From contig NC_031478.1 of assembly GCF_000006565.2 (NCBI RefSeq), positions 1,223,874 to 1,287,873 on the forward strand: 64,000 nt of DNA, given 5' to 3'. A program made the position numbers and the translations under genes. Shown piece by piece: positions 35,149 through 46,320 of this stretch. The stretch is from Toxoplasma gondii ME49. Its lineage: Eukaryota > Apicomplexa > Conoidasida > Eucoccidiorida > Sarcocystidae. The notes beneath the pieces were generated by a model. It was not told the DNA's origin. It made no database searches and worked only from the letters and a program-made list of their open reading frames with translations. Positions within the stretch are counted from its first letter, which is position 1. Every line of letters starts with the position of its first letter.

Positions 35149-38100
35149 ATGGCGCCTGCTCCACCGTTTGGCGTATTTTTCGCTTCCGCGGGCGAAGAGC
35201 GTTTTCCGGACGCCTCGCAGAGCGAGAGGGAACCGAAGGAGAATGCCCCGTCGTTTCTAGCGTACCGCATTCTTCCTCCCCTGTCTGCGACGATTCCACC
35301 GCTCTCTTCTCGCGCTCCACATCCGGTTGTCTCCCAAGGAGCTTGTGCCGCCTCTCGGCACCACCCTCCTCTCGTTCGCCACCTGCTCGACAATTCCATC
35401 CCTCTGCCTCAGCAGCTGGCTTCTCTCCTTCCCCCGGAAGAACACAGCTCCGCGTCCGACAGTTCTTCTCTGATCTCCGCGGCTGCCTTGCCAGGCTCCT
35501 CTGCATGCGCTGCTTCCGAGGGAGCACGCGAAGCGTGTGGGGCTCGCGCGCCCGCCTCTGACTCGCCCACCAAGTGTCTCGACACCCCGACAGAGACTCG
35601 CAGGAGACTCCGATCTGCGAAGACTCCGGTGTCTCCTCGCGTCTCGAAGTCAGCACTGACCTCCTCTTCTAATGCGTCTTCTTCCTGGACATCGTCTTCC
35701 GGCGCGCCTTCTTCTTCAACATGTTCGTCAAGTGTCTCTTCTTCTCCTCCGTCTGGTGTCTCTCATCACAACACCGCCCGATTCGCTCCACTGCTGCAGT
35801 ATGCGAGCAGTCCGCAACCGCCGTCTCTTCTGATTCCGCCGTTCTTCTCCTCTCCGGCGACCCCGCAGCGGTCAGCCACGGCACTTCAGTCGGAGCTGGC
35901 GTCTTCTGCCCTTCGCTGTCGTGCAGCAGAACTGCAGCACCGGCGCCTCCTACGGGCTCTCGCGGCTGCGGTGTATCGAGCTGTTCAACCGCATGCAGCG
36001 AACTTGGCGAGCATCATTCAAGTGCATGCACTCGCCGCAGCCGCGGATCTCCACGCCTCCGCTTCCAACGAAATAGAGGCCAGGCTCTCGGGTGACCTCC
36101 CTGAGTCCTTCGGTCTACACGGTTTTGATCTGAACGGACATGGTGCTTCTCCGTCTCTCTTCTCTTCTCCTGTTCTCTCTTCCTCTTCTTCTCCCTTCCC
36201 CTCCTCTTTTTCTCCCTTTTCACTGGATGGAGGCGGCGGCGCGAGTCCTCTCTCTCCTTTCGCGGAGAAGACGAGACCGGAGACGTTTACGAGCCAACGA
36301 GGGAACGTCTTCTTTCGAGGCCGGCGGGGCGATGTCTTCGACTTCCTTCCTGTCGTGGTGGCGGCGGCCGGGGTCGACGCGGGAGACCACCGACTTGCTG
36401 TGCAGCTGCTGAACTTTGAGTGCATGCGCCGGAGCCGCCTCAGCTGGAGGAGATGGCGAAGGCGGCAGTTGCTCTCGAGAAAGGCTTCGGAGGCAAGCGA
36501 CGAGGACAGCGCTGGAGAGAAGACGGTTCGCAGAAGCCGCAGGGACGAAGACGCGTCGGAAAGACAGGACGGCGTCTTCTTCTTCCGGGCCGCCGTCCTT
36601 CGCGCCTCTGAGTGTTCGTGCCTGGCGGCCGCGGTCCAGTCCATTTACCAGCAGCTGACGAGCATGGCTTGTTGTGCGCTTTCGCAGTCAGGAAAAAACT
36701 CGTTAGTTCTGCCTTTCGCCCCCGACTCGCAGCGCGGCTCCCGCGCCTCTCGCGCAGACGCAGAGGCGGCTCACTCGCTCTTTTCGACTGTCAGTGAACA
36801 GATGGAGGAAGCGTTCTTCCCCCTCCTATCCGCGGCGCTATCCCACGAAGACATCTCGACTGCGGGGGCGTGGAGCGTCTCGCCCAAGGCGCAGTGTACG
36901 TACAGCAAGTCGCTCGAAGGTCTGCTCTTTCCGCGGCTCGACCCCAAGGGCGAGGCTCCGCTGTTTCCTGCGGGGACAGGAGAAGAAGAAGGAGACGGCT
37001 CAAGTCTCCCAGGAGACAGCAGCTTGTTGGCTGCAAAGCGCTTCGACGGAATTTGCGAGAAACTGGAAGTGTGGTGGCGGGGCCTGAACATTTTTCCAGA
37101 AAACGGGAGAATGACGAAATCCCGGGGACGCCGCGACAAACTTGGCGTCGACACCTTGCTCGAGGAAGGCAGTCTGCGTCGTGCCAAGACTCGCAGACAG
37201 AAACAGATGAAGGAACTCTGGGGTAGCAGCGACGAGGAAGTGGAGCAGGAAGCAGAAGCAGCTGAAGCTTCCGATGAACTGCCGGACGAAAACGAGAGCG
37301 GCGAGCCCTCGCGCGCCGGGAGTCCTTCTCCTCTCCCGTGTGCCGCTACGTCTGTTTCGCCTTCTTCCTCAGAGCCCCAGGAGACACCGGAAGCCAGCTC
37401 GCAGCCTGCAGTGTCGCCTCCGCTGTCTGTCGGTACGAGCGTTTTTCGACCTGTCTGTCTCTCTCGGCGTGGAGAGGGCGGCCGCGAAGGCTCCGACTCT
37501 GTGCAAGTCTCCTCTGCCGTGTTGCTGGTCGTTTTGGAAGAGACGGAGGCCTTTCCTCTGCCCCTGTTGTCGTCGCTTTTGCACCTCCTGTCCATCCTTC
37601 GCATGCAATGTCGCATGCCATTCCTCGTTGTCGCTGCCGCCTCCTCGAGTTCGGCGATTCGCCAGTTCCTTTGCGACTCGCGCGCGACCAACAGTCTTGC
37701 CGTCGAGGCCGCGACGCTGCTTCAGCCTTCGCTGGTGCAGCAGCAGATCGTCAATCTGCTTCTCGCCTGCTCTGCCGCTCTTCCCTTCTCCCTCTCGATG
37801 CCCTCGCTCTTGGTGCTCCTCCAGCACCTCGAAGAAAACGTCGCGCCGTCTGTCCTTCAACTTGCGCGCGTCTTCCAAGTCGTCGTGCGCCAGTTCTACC
37901 AAGCGCACCCGCTCGCGTTTCTCTGTCGCGGCTTCGACGACGTCTTGCCCCTCTTGCATGCAGCGGAAGAGCAGACAGAACGCGAAGCGTCGCGCGCTGC
38001 GGGAGAGCGAGAAGACTCAGAGGGAGAGAGCCCCACAGGAGACAACCGAAACGCAGAAAGAGGCAAGAGCAAGAACGCGAACGACCGCGAGTCAATAAGG

Positions 38101-41100
38101 GAGAAGGAGAGAGAGACGGAAAGCATGGAAGCGAAGGAGGCGCGGCTTGAGCAGGACGAAGCATGTATCACCACTGCGGAGCCATCGCTGTTCTCGGAGG
38201 AGAAAGAAAAACGCGAAGACGCGAAACGCCTGCAGACGCGTGCGTCCCGCTTGCTCAACAAGTGGACTCGACGCACAGAGCTCCTCGCTTTCTCCTCCAT
38301 CACAGATGATCATATTCGGCTCCTCACGCAGCTGCTCCGGAACGCGACCGAGGTGTACGTACACCTCGTGGCCTCCCAGCAACACGGCGGCTTCTTTTTT
38401 GACCGCTGTTGTTGGCAACAGGAACAGCTTCTACAGAAAAGTGCCTCTGTGCTCGGAGGCGCGGGGCCGCGAGTGTCGCCGCTGTCGCGTCGATCCCGCC
38501 CTGGCAAAGAAAACGAGGAATCAGAGGAGGAAGAAGAAAAAACGAAGAGACAGCCCTCGGGCGACGGAGCCGCGATGCTCGCGAAACTCAACGACCCGCT
38601 GCATGCAAGACAAAGCGGTTCGCGCCTCACTGAGTCCTCCACCTCCAGTTCTTCCTGTGCTTCTTTCTCTGCTTCTCCCTCTTCTGCTCCTCCCTCTTCT
38701 CCTCCTCCCTTGTCTTCTTCTCGCTCTTCTTTTCCTTCTTTTCTTCCAGGGTGTCGGCGTTCGGGCGCTTGTGTGTCGCGTCGAGCGGTGTTGGCGCTGC
38801 TGCGCGCGTGGTGGGGCGGCCGGGGGTTGTCGATTTTTTCTCGTCTGCAAGAAGATTTTCGCGAGCGAAGGAGCGCGTTGGAGAGGCAGCGCGTCAGTCT
38901 GAAGGCGCGGGAAGCCGCGGACGAAGAGAAGCTGCGTCGCGAGGAGCGCGACACCAACATGGCGCTGATTTGTCGGGAGATCCTCCCCCAGGCCGTAGGC
39001 GAGTTGGCGGAGCGCCGCGTCGGAGTCGCGCTCGCCTTCCGGCTTCTTCTGCTTCTTCAGCAGCAGCTGGAGCGCCAGAGGAGAAGCGGGAGAACGGGGA
39101 CCGAGGAGAGCGACTTCAGCTACTTGCTGCCTGGCGCCGTGCCTGGCGCCGCGCCTGACGCCTCTGAAGCGTCGCGGGCTTCACGTCGAGAGAAGAAGCC
39201 TCAAGGTGACACACCCGCGACGGCGGCGGCGACTGCGAAGCGCCGGCCAGGCGGGAAGCCAAAACGCGCGAAGCAGGCAAGAACGGAGACAGAGAAGGAG
39301 ACAGACGATATGCCCAACGACGACAAAGACGAGCAGGGATCCGGGGCCTTTTCAGACGAAGAGGGCGACGAGACAGGGGACGCGCGGGACTGCTGGTGGC
39401 GCGGAGCCGCCGAAGCAGAAAGCGGAACTCGAGCGATGATCGATGAACTTGAAAGACTTCTCGGAGTCCACGAAGAAAATGCCTGTCTCCTGCGGAAAAC
39501 GCGGCCGCAGCAACGCGTTCAAGAAAGTCAGTCTCCAGGATACCATCCAGAGAACGGGATCCACGGTGTCGACACGGATTTTCTCGAAGCTGCAAAAATG
39601 TAAATTACATAACTATAATTACATGTGCAGGTCGATAGAGAGCTTAAATGTACATATGAAGATAGACAGATCTACGTGTGTATTTTTGAAGCGCGAAAAA
39701 GAAGCAGGCAATCACTGTAGATCGAAACTCGAGACATGGATAACGGTAGGGAACTCGATCAAGAGGGAGGTGCCTAGAGGGACTGGGTGTGTGTGTGCCG
39801 AGGCGCCTTTCTTGTTGGGTGTTGCCCCGTTGCTAGCTTTTCGTCTGTTTCCCTGTCTTTTTTCGCAGTGGCGCGAGCTTGCCGAAACGTAGGAGAAGAT
39901 CTTCACCGCTTGTTGGGGACTCTGTATGAGGACTTGGCAGTTGCGGCTCCAGCTCGAGTGTTCCACGATTGCGGCGGCTTCGCGGAGGGAGGCATCGCAG
40001 ATCCGTCGGCCTTGTCGCTTCCTCTGAAACTCTTTTTCCAGCAGGGGCACCGCGAGCTGTGTCTCCTCCGTCTCTTCCTGGCGGCTAGGTCTTCCCCCGA
40101 TTCGGTTCCGGATGCGTCGGGTGTACATACAGCCGAGATTTTGCATGCACTCGACAACCTGCGACTCCTGGTTGGCGAGCTGGACGAGGCGTCACTGGCG
40201 CTTGCAGCAGGACCGAAGCGCGAGAGCTGCGCGGTCTTCTTGCCGAGTAGAAAAAGGACTTCCGTTTCTCCGCTCCGAGAGGCGGGGAGCGAGGCGGCGT
40301 GGGGTGTATGTTCAGCCGGCAGGCCGAGGAAAGCCTTCGGGTCGGTCGCCTCGCTTTCTTCCCCGGACGCAGCGCCTCTGGGCGCGGCTGCGCCGAGCCG
40401 CAAAAGCGCCGGGGACGGAGAGAAGGAGACCATGCCGTCTCTCGCTCAGCTGTACACGCTGAAGCTGCGTTTCTTACACGTTGTTGAGGAGCTGCTGCTT
40501 CTTCTTCTTCTCCCGCTGCCCTCTTGGCATCCCCTGGGCACTGAGCTGGCTGTGTGGGGCGGGTCGCTCGCTATCGAGGTGGCGGCCGCGGGCCTCGCGC
40601 TTCCCTCTGCAAAGGAGCTGGGCGGGCGTCGCGCGGAGCGTCAACTCGTCTCAGCTGCTCAAACAGTCTGTGCGCGATTGGAGCCGATTCCGCAGCGAGA
40701 GACTTTGGAGCACTTGGCGATCGTCAATCCGTTCTACCTTCAGCAGTTCGAGGACTCTGAGGACGAGGAGACGCCCAGCCGAGCCGGCAGCCAGACCCCG
40801 CACGACGCGGCGTCACCTGTGCTGTTGGAAGACGTCTCTGTGGTGTACCGACTCCTGGGCGACGCAGGGAAACGCGTAGGGATGTGGGATCTCTTTTGCG
40901 CCTTTTGCCGGGAGACGCTCGAAGGGCGTATAGCCCAGGAAGCGGCGAAGTTGGGAGACAACGCAGAGACAATTGAGGAGGAGAAGCGCGGGCGCAGCCG
41001 CGAAAGAGGCAGGGAGAAGAAGATGCAGGGGAAGCACTTCGAATTCGAGGTCCTAAGCAAAATGGAAGACGAGGGAAATGCCAACGCTGGACAGACCTCC

Positions 41101-41694
41101 CAAACTCTTGCGGGTGCCGCAGCCTCCTCTGCCTCGGCTGTCTCCTCTGTCTCCTTGCCTCCGGTGAATCTTCTGCAGCAGCTTCAGTTTCGCTTCGCGG
41201 TGGCTGTGGGGTCTCTGGACCATCAACTGGGTCTGCTGCGACTTCCGACTGCAGGGGCGTTTGCGGCAGCTGCTGAGCAGGCTCTCGTGGGAGGCCAAGG
41301 CGAAGACGGCGAGCTTCTGTTTGCGTGCGAGGGCGAACCTGAGGAAATCCCGGAGGAAGAGAAGGACGGAGAAAGCAAGCCGAGTGACTCGCGTGCGTGG
41401 AGAGAGAAAAGCAAAGGGAAACGGGGCCCTTCGCGCTTTGCCCGAAAAAGAGTCGAAGAAGACAGCGAAGCCGAAGTCGCCAAGGAAGTTCAAGACGAAC
41501 TCCGACAAATGAAGGAGCTGCTCCACGGGGTGTATGCACACCGCACACAGTTCGGAACCGTGTACGTACGGGACTGCCAGCGAGAGATCCAGGAAGAGGA
41601 GACGGAGGATGCGCCGAAACTGGAGAAGAAACGCAGACGCAGAAAGACGACCAACGCGAAAAAGAGAAGAAACCGAATGGAGGATTCTTCGTAA
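35149..41694 (+). CDS. ORC3: Origin recognition complex subunit 3-like protein (ORC3)
   Basis: Probable ORC3, a nuclear subunit of the complex that loads MCM helicase at origins. The ATG at 35149 (gcaaATGG context) opens an uninterrupted 4.4-kb exon. The best phase-compatible junction is 39526 (AAA|GTCAGT) to 39869 (TTTCGCAG|TG), giving 6,204 nt and 2,067 aa. Homology is patchy but ordered: LLVVLEETEAFPLPLL at about residue 791 (human ORC3 LVIILKDMESF region), FLVVAAASSS at about 818, QFYQAHPLAFLC at about 910 (human HFYSQPLSVLC), then in exon 2 LAIVNPFYLQQ (human LNNPYYYLK) and FRFAVAVGSLDHQLGLL (human RFIRAVSELELLGFI). ORC3 lacks a functional ATPase site, and I see no Walker A here. Human ORC3 is 711 aa; the excess is Ser-rich N-terminal sequence and charged inserts. 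A Ser-rich, pyrimidine-rich stretch at 38640-38750 ending TTCCAG could be an unrecognised intron. Confidence 0.78.
36895..36904. promoter_or_regulatory. Perfect TGTACGTACA core in ORC3 coding sequence
   Basis: A 10-bp palindrome, extended as CAGTGTACGTACAGC with partial arm symmetry, in the first ORC3 exon (encodes QCTYS). It is listed because it belongs to the recurring set; a function is not shown. Confidence 0.3.
38349..38368. promoter_or_regulatory. 20-bp perfect palindrome in ORC3 coding sequence
   Basis: CGAGGTGTACGTACACCTCG is perfectly self-complementary over 20 bp, the longest of the set. It encodes EVYVHL in ORC3, in a different reading frame from the copy in the SSXT exon, so protein conservation does not explain the shared DNA word. 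Confidence 0.4.
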
Positions 41695-42435
41695 ACGCGG
41701 TGACAAATAAAGTCTGTGAATCCCTCGACATATCTATATATCTAGAGGTAGATGATTGTGTGGAGATCATCAGTAGGGCTTGAAAGGAGACGTTATTCTC
41801 TTGTTTTTTCTTTATCTCAGAAGACGACAGAAAATGAGGCGACACGTATTTGACGAGTGTGTCGTTTCGTCGCGCTGTCGTTGGTTGAACAGGCGCGAGT
41901 TCATCCTGAGAAAAACGACGAGACGTTGCTATGCTTTGTCAAACTTGCACATCGTTTTGGATGTTTCGGACCCAGGGAGACTTGACGCGAGTTGCTGTCG
42001 ACGTCGCCTGTCTATCCGCGCCAGTTTAGTTTTTACTTGGTGACGCTTCAGGAAACTCGCAAAATCCTCTCAGAGGGGTCGCGCTGGTTGTGTGTGCCTG
42101 AGTTCTATTTTCTCAACCGGAGTGCGACAGGCGAGCTGCAAATCCGTGGACGCTTTGCCCGTTTTCCTTTCGGAATGCATGACCTTGACTCACAGTCTCC
42201 AGCTTGAAAAAGGTTTCTGCTCCTCGTCGGGAGCTGAGTCACTTCCAAGGCAACAGTGCAGGCTTTCTGGTTGGCAGGGTAAGATGGAGGAGTCTCGAAA
42301 CGAACGTGCTCCTACCAAGAAGGGAACTAGAGCATTTGTCTCCTATATATATATATATATATATGAATATAATATATATATATATATGAATATAATATAT
42401 ATATATATATGAATATAATATATATATATATATGA

Positions 42436-42466
<31 letters not shown>

Positions 42467-43392
42467 GAATATAATATATATATATATATATATATGTAAT
42501 TCGGTGTCGGCCTTTGTCGCTTAGTCAAACGTGATCTGATGACTAGTGTTGTGTTGCAAGGACTGGGATGCAAATGTGTTTGCCAAGAAGAGTGAAATAC
42601 CGCACAGCATCTGGCTTGCATTCCCGGTGGTTTTTTGCAAGAAATACGACAACCTAGAACCTGCGTTCTCATTGTATTCTTCAGGTGATAACAAGACTTG
42701 ATGCACGCTTTCTAGAGTGTCACTGATGTTTGGGCGTGTACATGCTAGCTCCACAAAAAAGCCATCCAGCGAGTTTTTCTCTGGCAGCAAAACACCTAAA
42801 CGGTTATCCGTGTTTATAGCAGTGAACTGTCTCATTTTCCCGACCGAAACGCTGTCTCTCTGCCTCATATTACTACAGCATCTCTTCTCGTTTGCTCCGA
42901 GTCGCGCTGAGAGCGTTTATATATATATATATATATATAAGCAGATTCAATATAGTACCTCGAAATGGGTTTGTGTACTTCGTACGTCTGTTGAAAGTTC
43001 AGTTTTCATCTTACGTTGGGGTAGTAAAAGGATACATGTACGGATGGAGATCTAGCGTGTAAAAGGGGAGCTGGAACCGAGTGAGTCGCTGTTGCATGGT
43101 CCACACGAGTCACTCGGACCTGGTCACACTAATCTTTGCACATGTCACTTCCACACATCCTCCGATACAGACAGCACATTTATCATCTCGATAGGAGAGG
43201 GAGCGCTGGCGACAGCAGTCGTTTCTGACATGTCTGACAGCACATTTGTCTCGCGGGGCTCCGATCGTCTCGACCGGAGCGTGCCGCATATGCATCACTG
43301 AGACGTTGGTCGTCTTTCGAAGGGTTTCGTTTGCTTTGTTCCCCAAACTCAAACGCGTTCACGGGGGAGTCCACACAAATCTAAGCAGACAG
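41695..43392. other. Intergenic region, 3' of ORC3 and 3' of the 975-aa gene
   Basis: Convergent 3' flanks. It holds an AT-rich minisatellite at 42343-42497 and a TA run at 42917-42941. ORFs here are mostly repeat artefacts. Two copies of GACAGCACATTT occur at about 43170 and 43227. No gene is supported. Confidence 0.6.
42343..42497. repeat. 23-bp AT minisatellite (GAATATAA + TA run)
   Basis: The word GAATATAA interrupts TA runs at 42365, 42388, 42411, 42434 and 42467. The first four are exactly 23 bp apart, the last 33 bp. Confidence 0.9.
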
Positions 43393-46320
43393 CTACAGAC
43401 TTGCTGGAACGGCAAAAGAGGTGTGTTGAACCTCGGCAGTATACATACGATTCACAGGAGGGGCGAAACGGGGGGCTGGCGTACGGGCTGCGTGGAGGAA
43501 GGTTTTGGGCACTGTGAAACGATCGTCGGTTTGTGTCGGATGAAGAGAAAATCCCGACGCTCCGGAAGGGGCACCTTGGTAGGGGAGCAGAGACCTTGGC
43601 ATTTGCAAGGGTGGGTCAAAAGGGAAACTTGCTATGGGATGTGGAGCAGCTTGGGGCGGACACGGCAGCTGAGGTAAAGGTGCACCTTCGGAATAGAAGA
43701 TGCACGACTCTTGCGGAGGAGCAAATGCGTTGGGCACACACTTCGGGAATATGTTTTCTGCCGGGTAATCGAATGAGGAACCTGACACGCCGTTAGGCAC
43801 ATGCAAGTGTTCGTTAGGACGAGGTTCCGGTTGGTACACACGCAAGTTGCTATTTTGAATAGGATTTCCAAAGTTGATTTCCGGGTAACTCGGCAAACCG
43901 TGTGGTGCGGTTCCTGAGTCCTGATTCTCAAGGGCGTCCACAAGAATTTTACACCGCTCCGTGTAAGGGGCAGAAGCCGCCGCCGCCGCATGAACCCCAG
44001 CCATCGTGTATATTCGCTCTTCTTGCTTCTCAGTGCTTTCCACGGGATGCTGGGGTTGGATTCTCATGCCCCTGTGGTGCACAAAAAGGTAGAAGAGTGT
44101 CATGTACCTCCGCCCATACGGCGCAGAGGCGATTTCTTTCGCCAGGGCAACCACGGCACTAAAGTTACGTTGGGTCTGCCTTCCCAGATGCATGGGTCTG
44201 TCGTCACTATTCGACTGGCACGGCGGGAACTGGAAATAACTGCCTCGTTCCGAGAGATCCTCTTTCGTGAAACATAAACCAGACTCAGAACAGTCCAACC
44301 TCGCGTGAGGCATACGGACCAGCGGCAGCAGGTTTTGGCAGAACAGCGAGAATGCTGCGTCAGTGGGACCTTCGACATTCAGACGGAAATCACCGTTTCT
44401 GGCGCCTTCCATGCCAAGCCCGCGACTCTCAGGAACCTCCGTGTCCTGTTCAGCAATTGTCTGGGGAATGTTTTCGTGGAGGAAGGCGCCACACGTCGCA
44501 AAACTCATCTCTCCTTCGTGCACTCCAATCGGTGTGTTTCCCCTCTCCTCGCCCTCTTTGTCGTTCAACAGGTAGTTCACCACACTGGCCGCCGCCGAAT
44601 CCGAGTGGACTGTCGACAAGTTAGAGAAAACAGGGACAGGTGAACCGAAATCCTGCATGCCGATACTTCCTGGATTGTAGCCGTTGTCGAATGGTCTCAT
44701 GTCATGGCTTGTTTCCGAAAGCTGCCCCCGTTGAGCGTGGCTGTTGCTGAGCAGGGAGTGCTTGGCGGTAATGTGAACAGTACTGCGATCGTTCTTTGCT
44801 TGATGCAGGAAGCCGCTGTTCCACATTTCGCGAATCGCTATGCCCGCCGGATGGAATACATGTTGAAAGCGATCTTCACGGGGAGGAGTGTGTGAAGCTT
44901 GAGGAGGATGGAATGCCGAAAAGAGCTCCGCGTACGGTATTTTCTCATAGACTGGTAGTGTTGAAACTTGAGCCTGTGCACCGGAGAAACCGGAGGAACG
45001 ACCTTGACCACTTGCAGGTGCCCTCAAGCTACGGAACACCTCCTGCGGCTTCAAGGTTTCGTGGGACATTTTGTCTGTTTCAGGCTCAGGTGTGACGTCG
45101 CGCATGTTTCCTCCATGCGTTGTGGAACATGTGGAGCATGCGTTGGAGTATTCCTGTCCGTCCTTGGCGAAATGCGTTTCCCCTCTAGCACTCACAGTTG
45201 AGTCAGCCGAGCATGTGAGAAACGGTATTGGCATCTCCTCGCCACCAGGTAGAGGTCTATCCACTCTCCTGAGGGACAAAAACGGCTGATCCAGCTCTTT
45301 GGGCCGGTTGCTTCCTTGTTCAAGATCCCAGAAGGGAGGTCCGTCGCTGCCAGCCGCTGCCGGCTGTAGCAAAGAGCTGTTCTTAGGTAAGTGAAGAGCA
45401 AAGTTGTCTTTGGCAAAGCCTTTTGTTTCTTCCTCGGAGCGAGTGTCACGAGTGTCCTTGGATCTGCATTCTGCTTTCTTGTCTGTAAGTTCGCAGGACT
45501 GAGAATTTGTCTGCAACAGCTCTGGGTTAAGGGCGGATGGTTTTGGAGTCTGCACGTTTTGATCGTTCCCCACATAGTTTCTTCTTTCTCCCGCGCCAGC
45601 TGGCCATGGTGGTATGGCTGGACTGAACTGTGAATTGGATTCCCTGTTCCAGCAAAATGCCCCATCCGCCTTACCAAAGGAAGGTGTGCCCCGTTCCCTC
45701 TGCTCCGCCTGCGTTTTCCGCTGCGTCTTTTGCCGGACGCTATGCCATATGTCGTCGTCGTTCTTCCAGTCCGAAGCCGGGAAGGGCTCACTCTTAGGTC
45801 GACCACGCTCAGGGGTGGACTTCTTGAGGTGCTTTCTGCGCCAGATTTCGTGGGCGGGCAACAACGGGGAGACCGGCCCTCTCTGCTCGGGTTGGTCGTT
45901 CCGATTGTCGCTTTTAAAGTCACCGTGAATCCCTGTCGTTTTGCGGGCAATGTTCTGATGCCCAACAAGTGGCGGGCAGTCGCAGAGAGGACTCTGTGGA
46001 AAGTCACCTTCCTTGGATTTTGCTCCGGATTCGAGGCTGTCTCCTCGCTGGACACATTTGTTCCACCAACCGTCTCGACGATCGAAAGGGTGGGCACTTT
46101 GGCGAGCATGTTGAGATACCTTGGAGGTTCGTTTCCCGTCCTGGATGCCAGAGAGCAGAGGTGGCTGGCGCCTGTCGCCGCCTTCATCTCGTGGGAAACC
46201 TGAGGACCACTGCGGGCGTGGACAGGCTTGTCGAGCTCGGCTGGTTTCCGCTACTTCGTGCCGTCCTGTTTCTTCACCCAATTGAGAGGGTAAGCTCCGG
46301 GCTTTCTGATCTTTCTGCAT
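43393..46320 (-). CDS. Hypothetical protein, 975 aa, apparently single exon
   Basis: I do not recognise this protein. It is one long open frame of 975 codons with mixed codon use and few homopolymers, unlike shadow ORFs. The first third is very hydrophilic (basic and Asp/Asn/Gln-rich). There is no signal peptide, no membrane segment and no catalytic motif I can name. The best-ordered part is about residues 760-860, where two helix-like blocks share ASAPY-x(2)-R (ASAPYGRRYMTLFYLF and ASAPYTERCKILVDAL). The C-terminal 130 residues are Pro-rich (FPFDPPLQMPRSLLPYQGAP). The ATG at 46320 is directly preceded by a CTGTTTTGCAG|A that could be a splice acceptor, so a 5' non-coding or coding exon may exist upstream. 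Confidence 0.7.
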   Translation of the reverse strand: MQKDQKARSLPSQLGEETGRHEVAETSRARQACPRPQWSSGFPRDEGGDRRQPPLLSGIQDGKRTSKVSQHARQSAHPFDRRDGWWNKCVQRGDSLESGAKSKEGDFPQSPLCDCPPLVGHQNIARKTTGIHGDFKSDNRNDQPEQRGPVSPLLPAHEIWRRKHLKKSTPERGRPKSEPFPASDWKNDDDIWHSVRQKTQRKTQAEQRERGTPSFGKADGAFCWNRESNSQFSPAIPPWPAGAGERRNYVGNDQNVQTPKPSALNPELLQTNSQSCELTDKKAECRSKDTRDTRSEEETKGFAKDNFALHLPKNSSLLQPAAAGSDGPPFWDLEQGSNRPKELDQPFLSLRRVDRPLPGGEEMPIPFLTCSADSTVSARGETHFAKDGQEYSNACSTCSTTHGGNMRDVTPEPETDKMSHETLKPQEVFRSLRAPASGQGRSSGFSGAQAQVSTLPVYEKIPYAELFSAFHPPQASHTPPREDRFQHVFHPAGIAIREMWNSGFLHQAKNDRSTVHITAKHSLLSNSHAQRGQLSETSHDMRPFDNGYNPGSIGMQDFGSPVPVFSNLSTVHSDSAAASVVNYLLNDKEGEERGNTPIGVHEGEMSFATCGAFLHENIPQTIAEQDTEVPESRGLGMEGARNGDFRLNVEGPTDAAFSLFCQNLLPLVRMPHARLDCSESGLCFTKEDLSERGSYFQFPPCQSNSDDRPMHLGRQTQRNFSAVVALAKEIASAPYGRRYMTLFYLFVHHRGMRIQPQHPVESTEKQEERIYTMAGVHAAAAASAPYTERCKILVDALENQDSGTAPHGLPSYPEINFGNPIQNSNLRVYQPEPRPNEHLHVPNGVSGSSFDYPAENIFPKCVPNAFAPPQESCIFYSEGAPLPQLPCPPQAAPHPIASFPFDPPLQMPRSLLPYQGAPSGASGFSLHPTQTDDRFTVPKTFLHAARTPAPRFAPPVNRMYTAEVQHTSFAVPASL

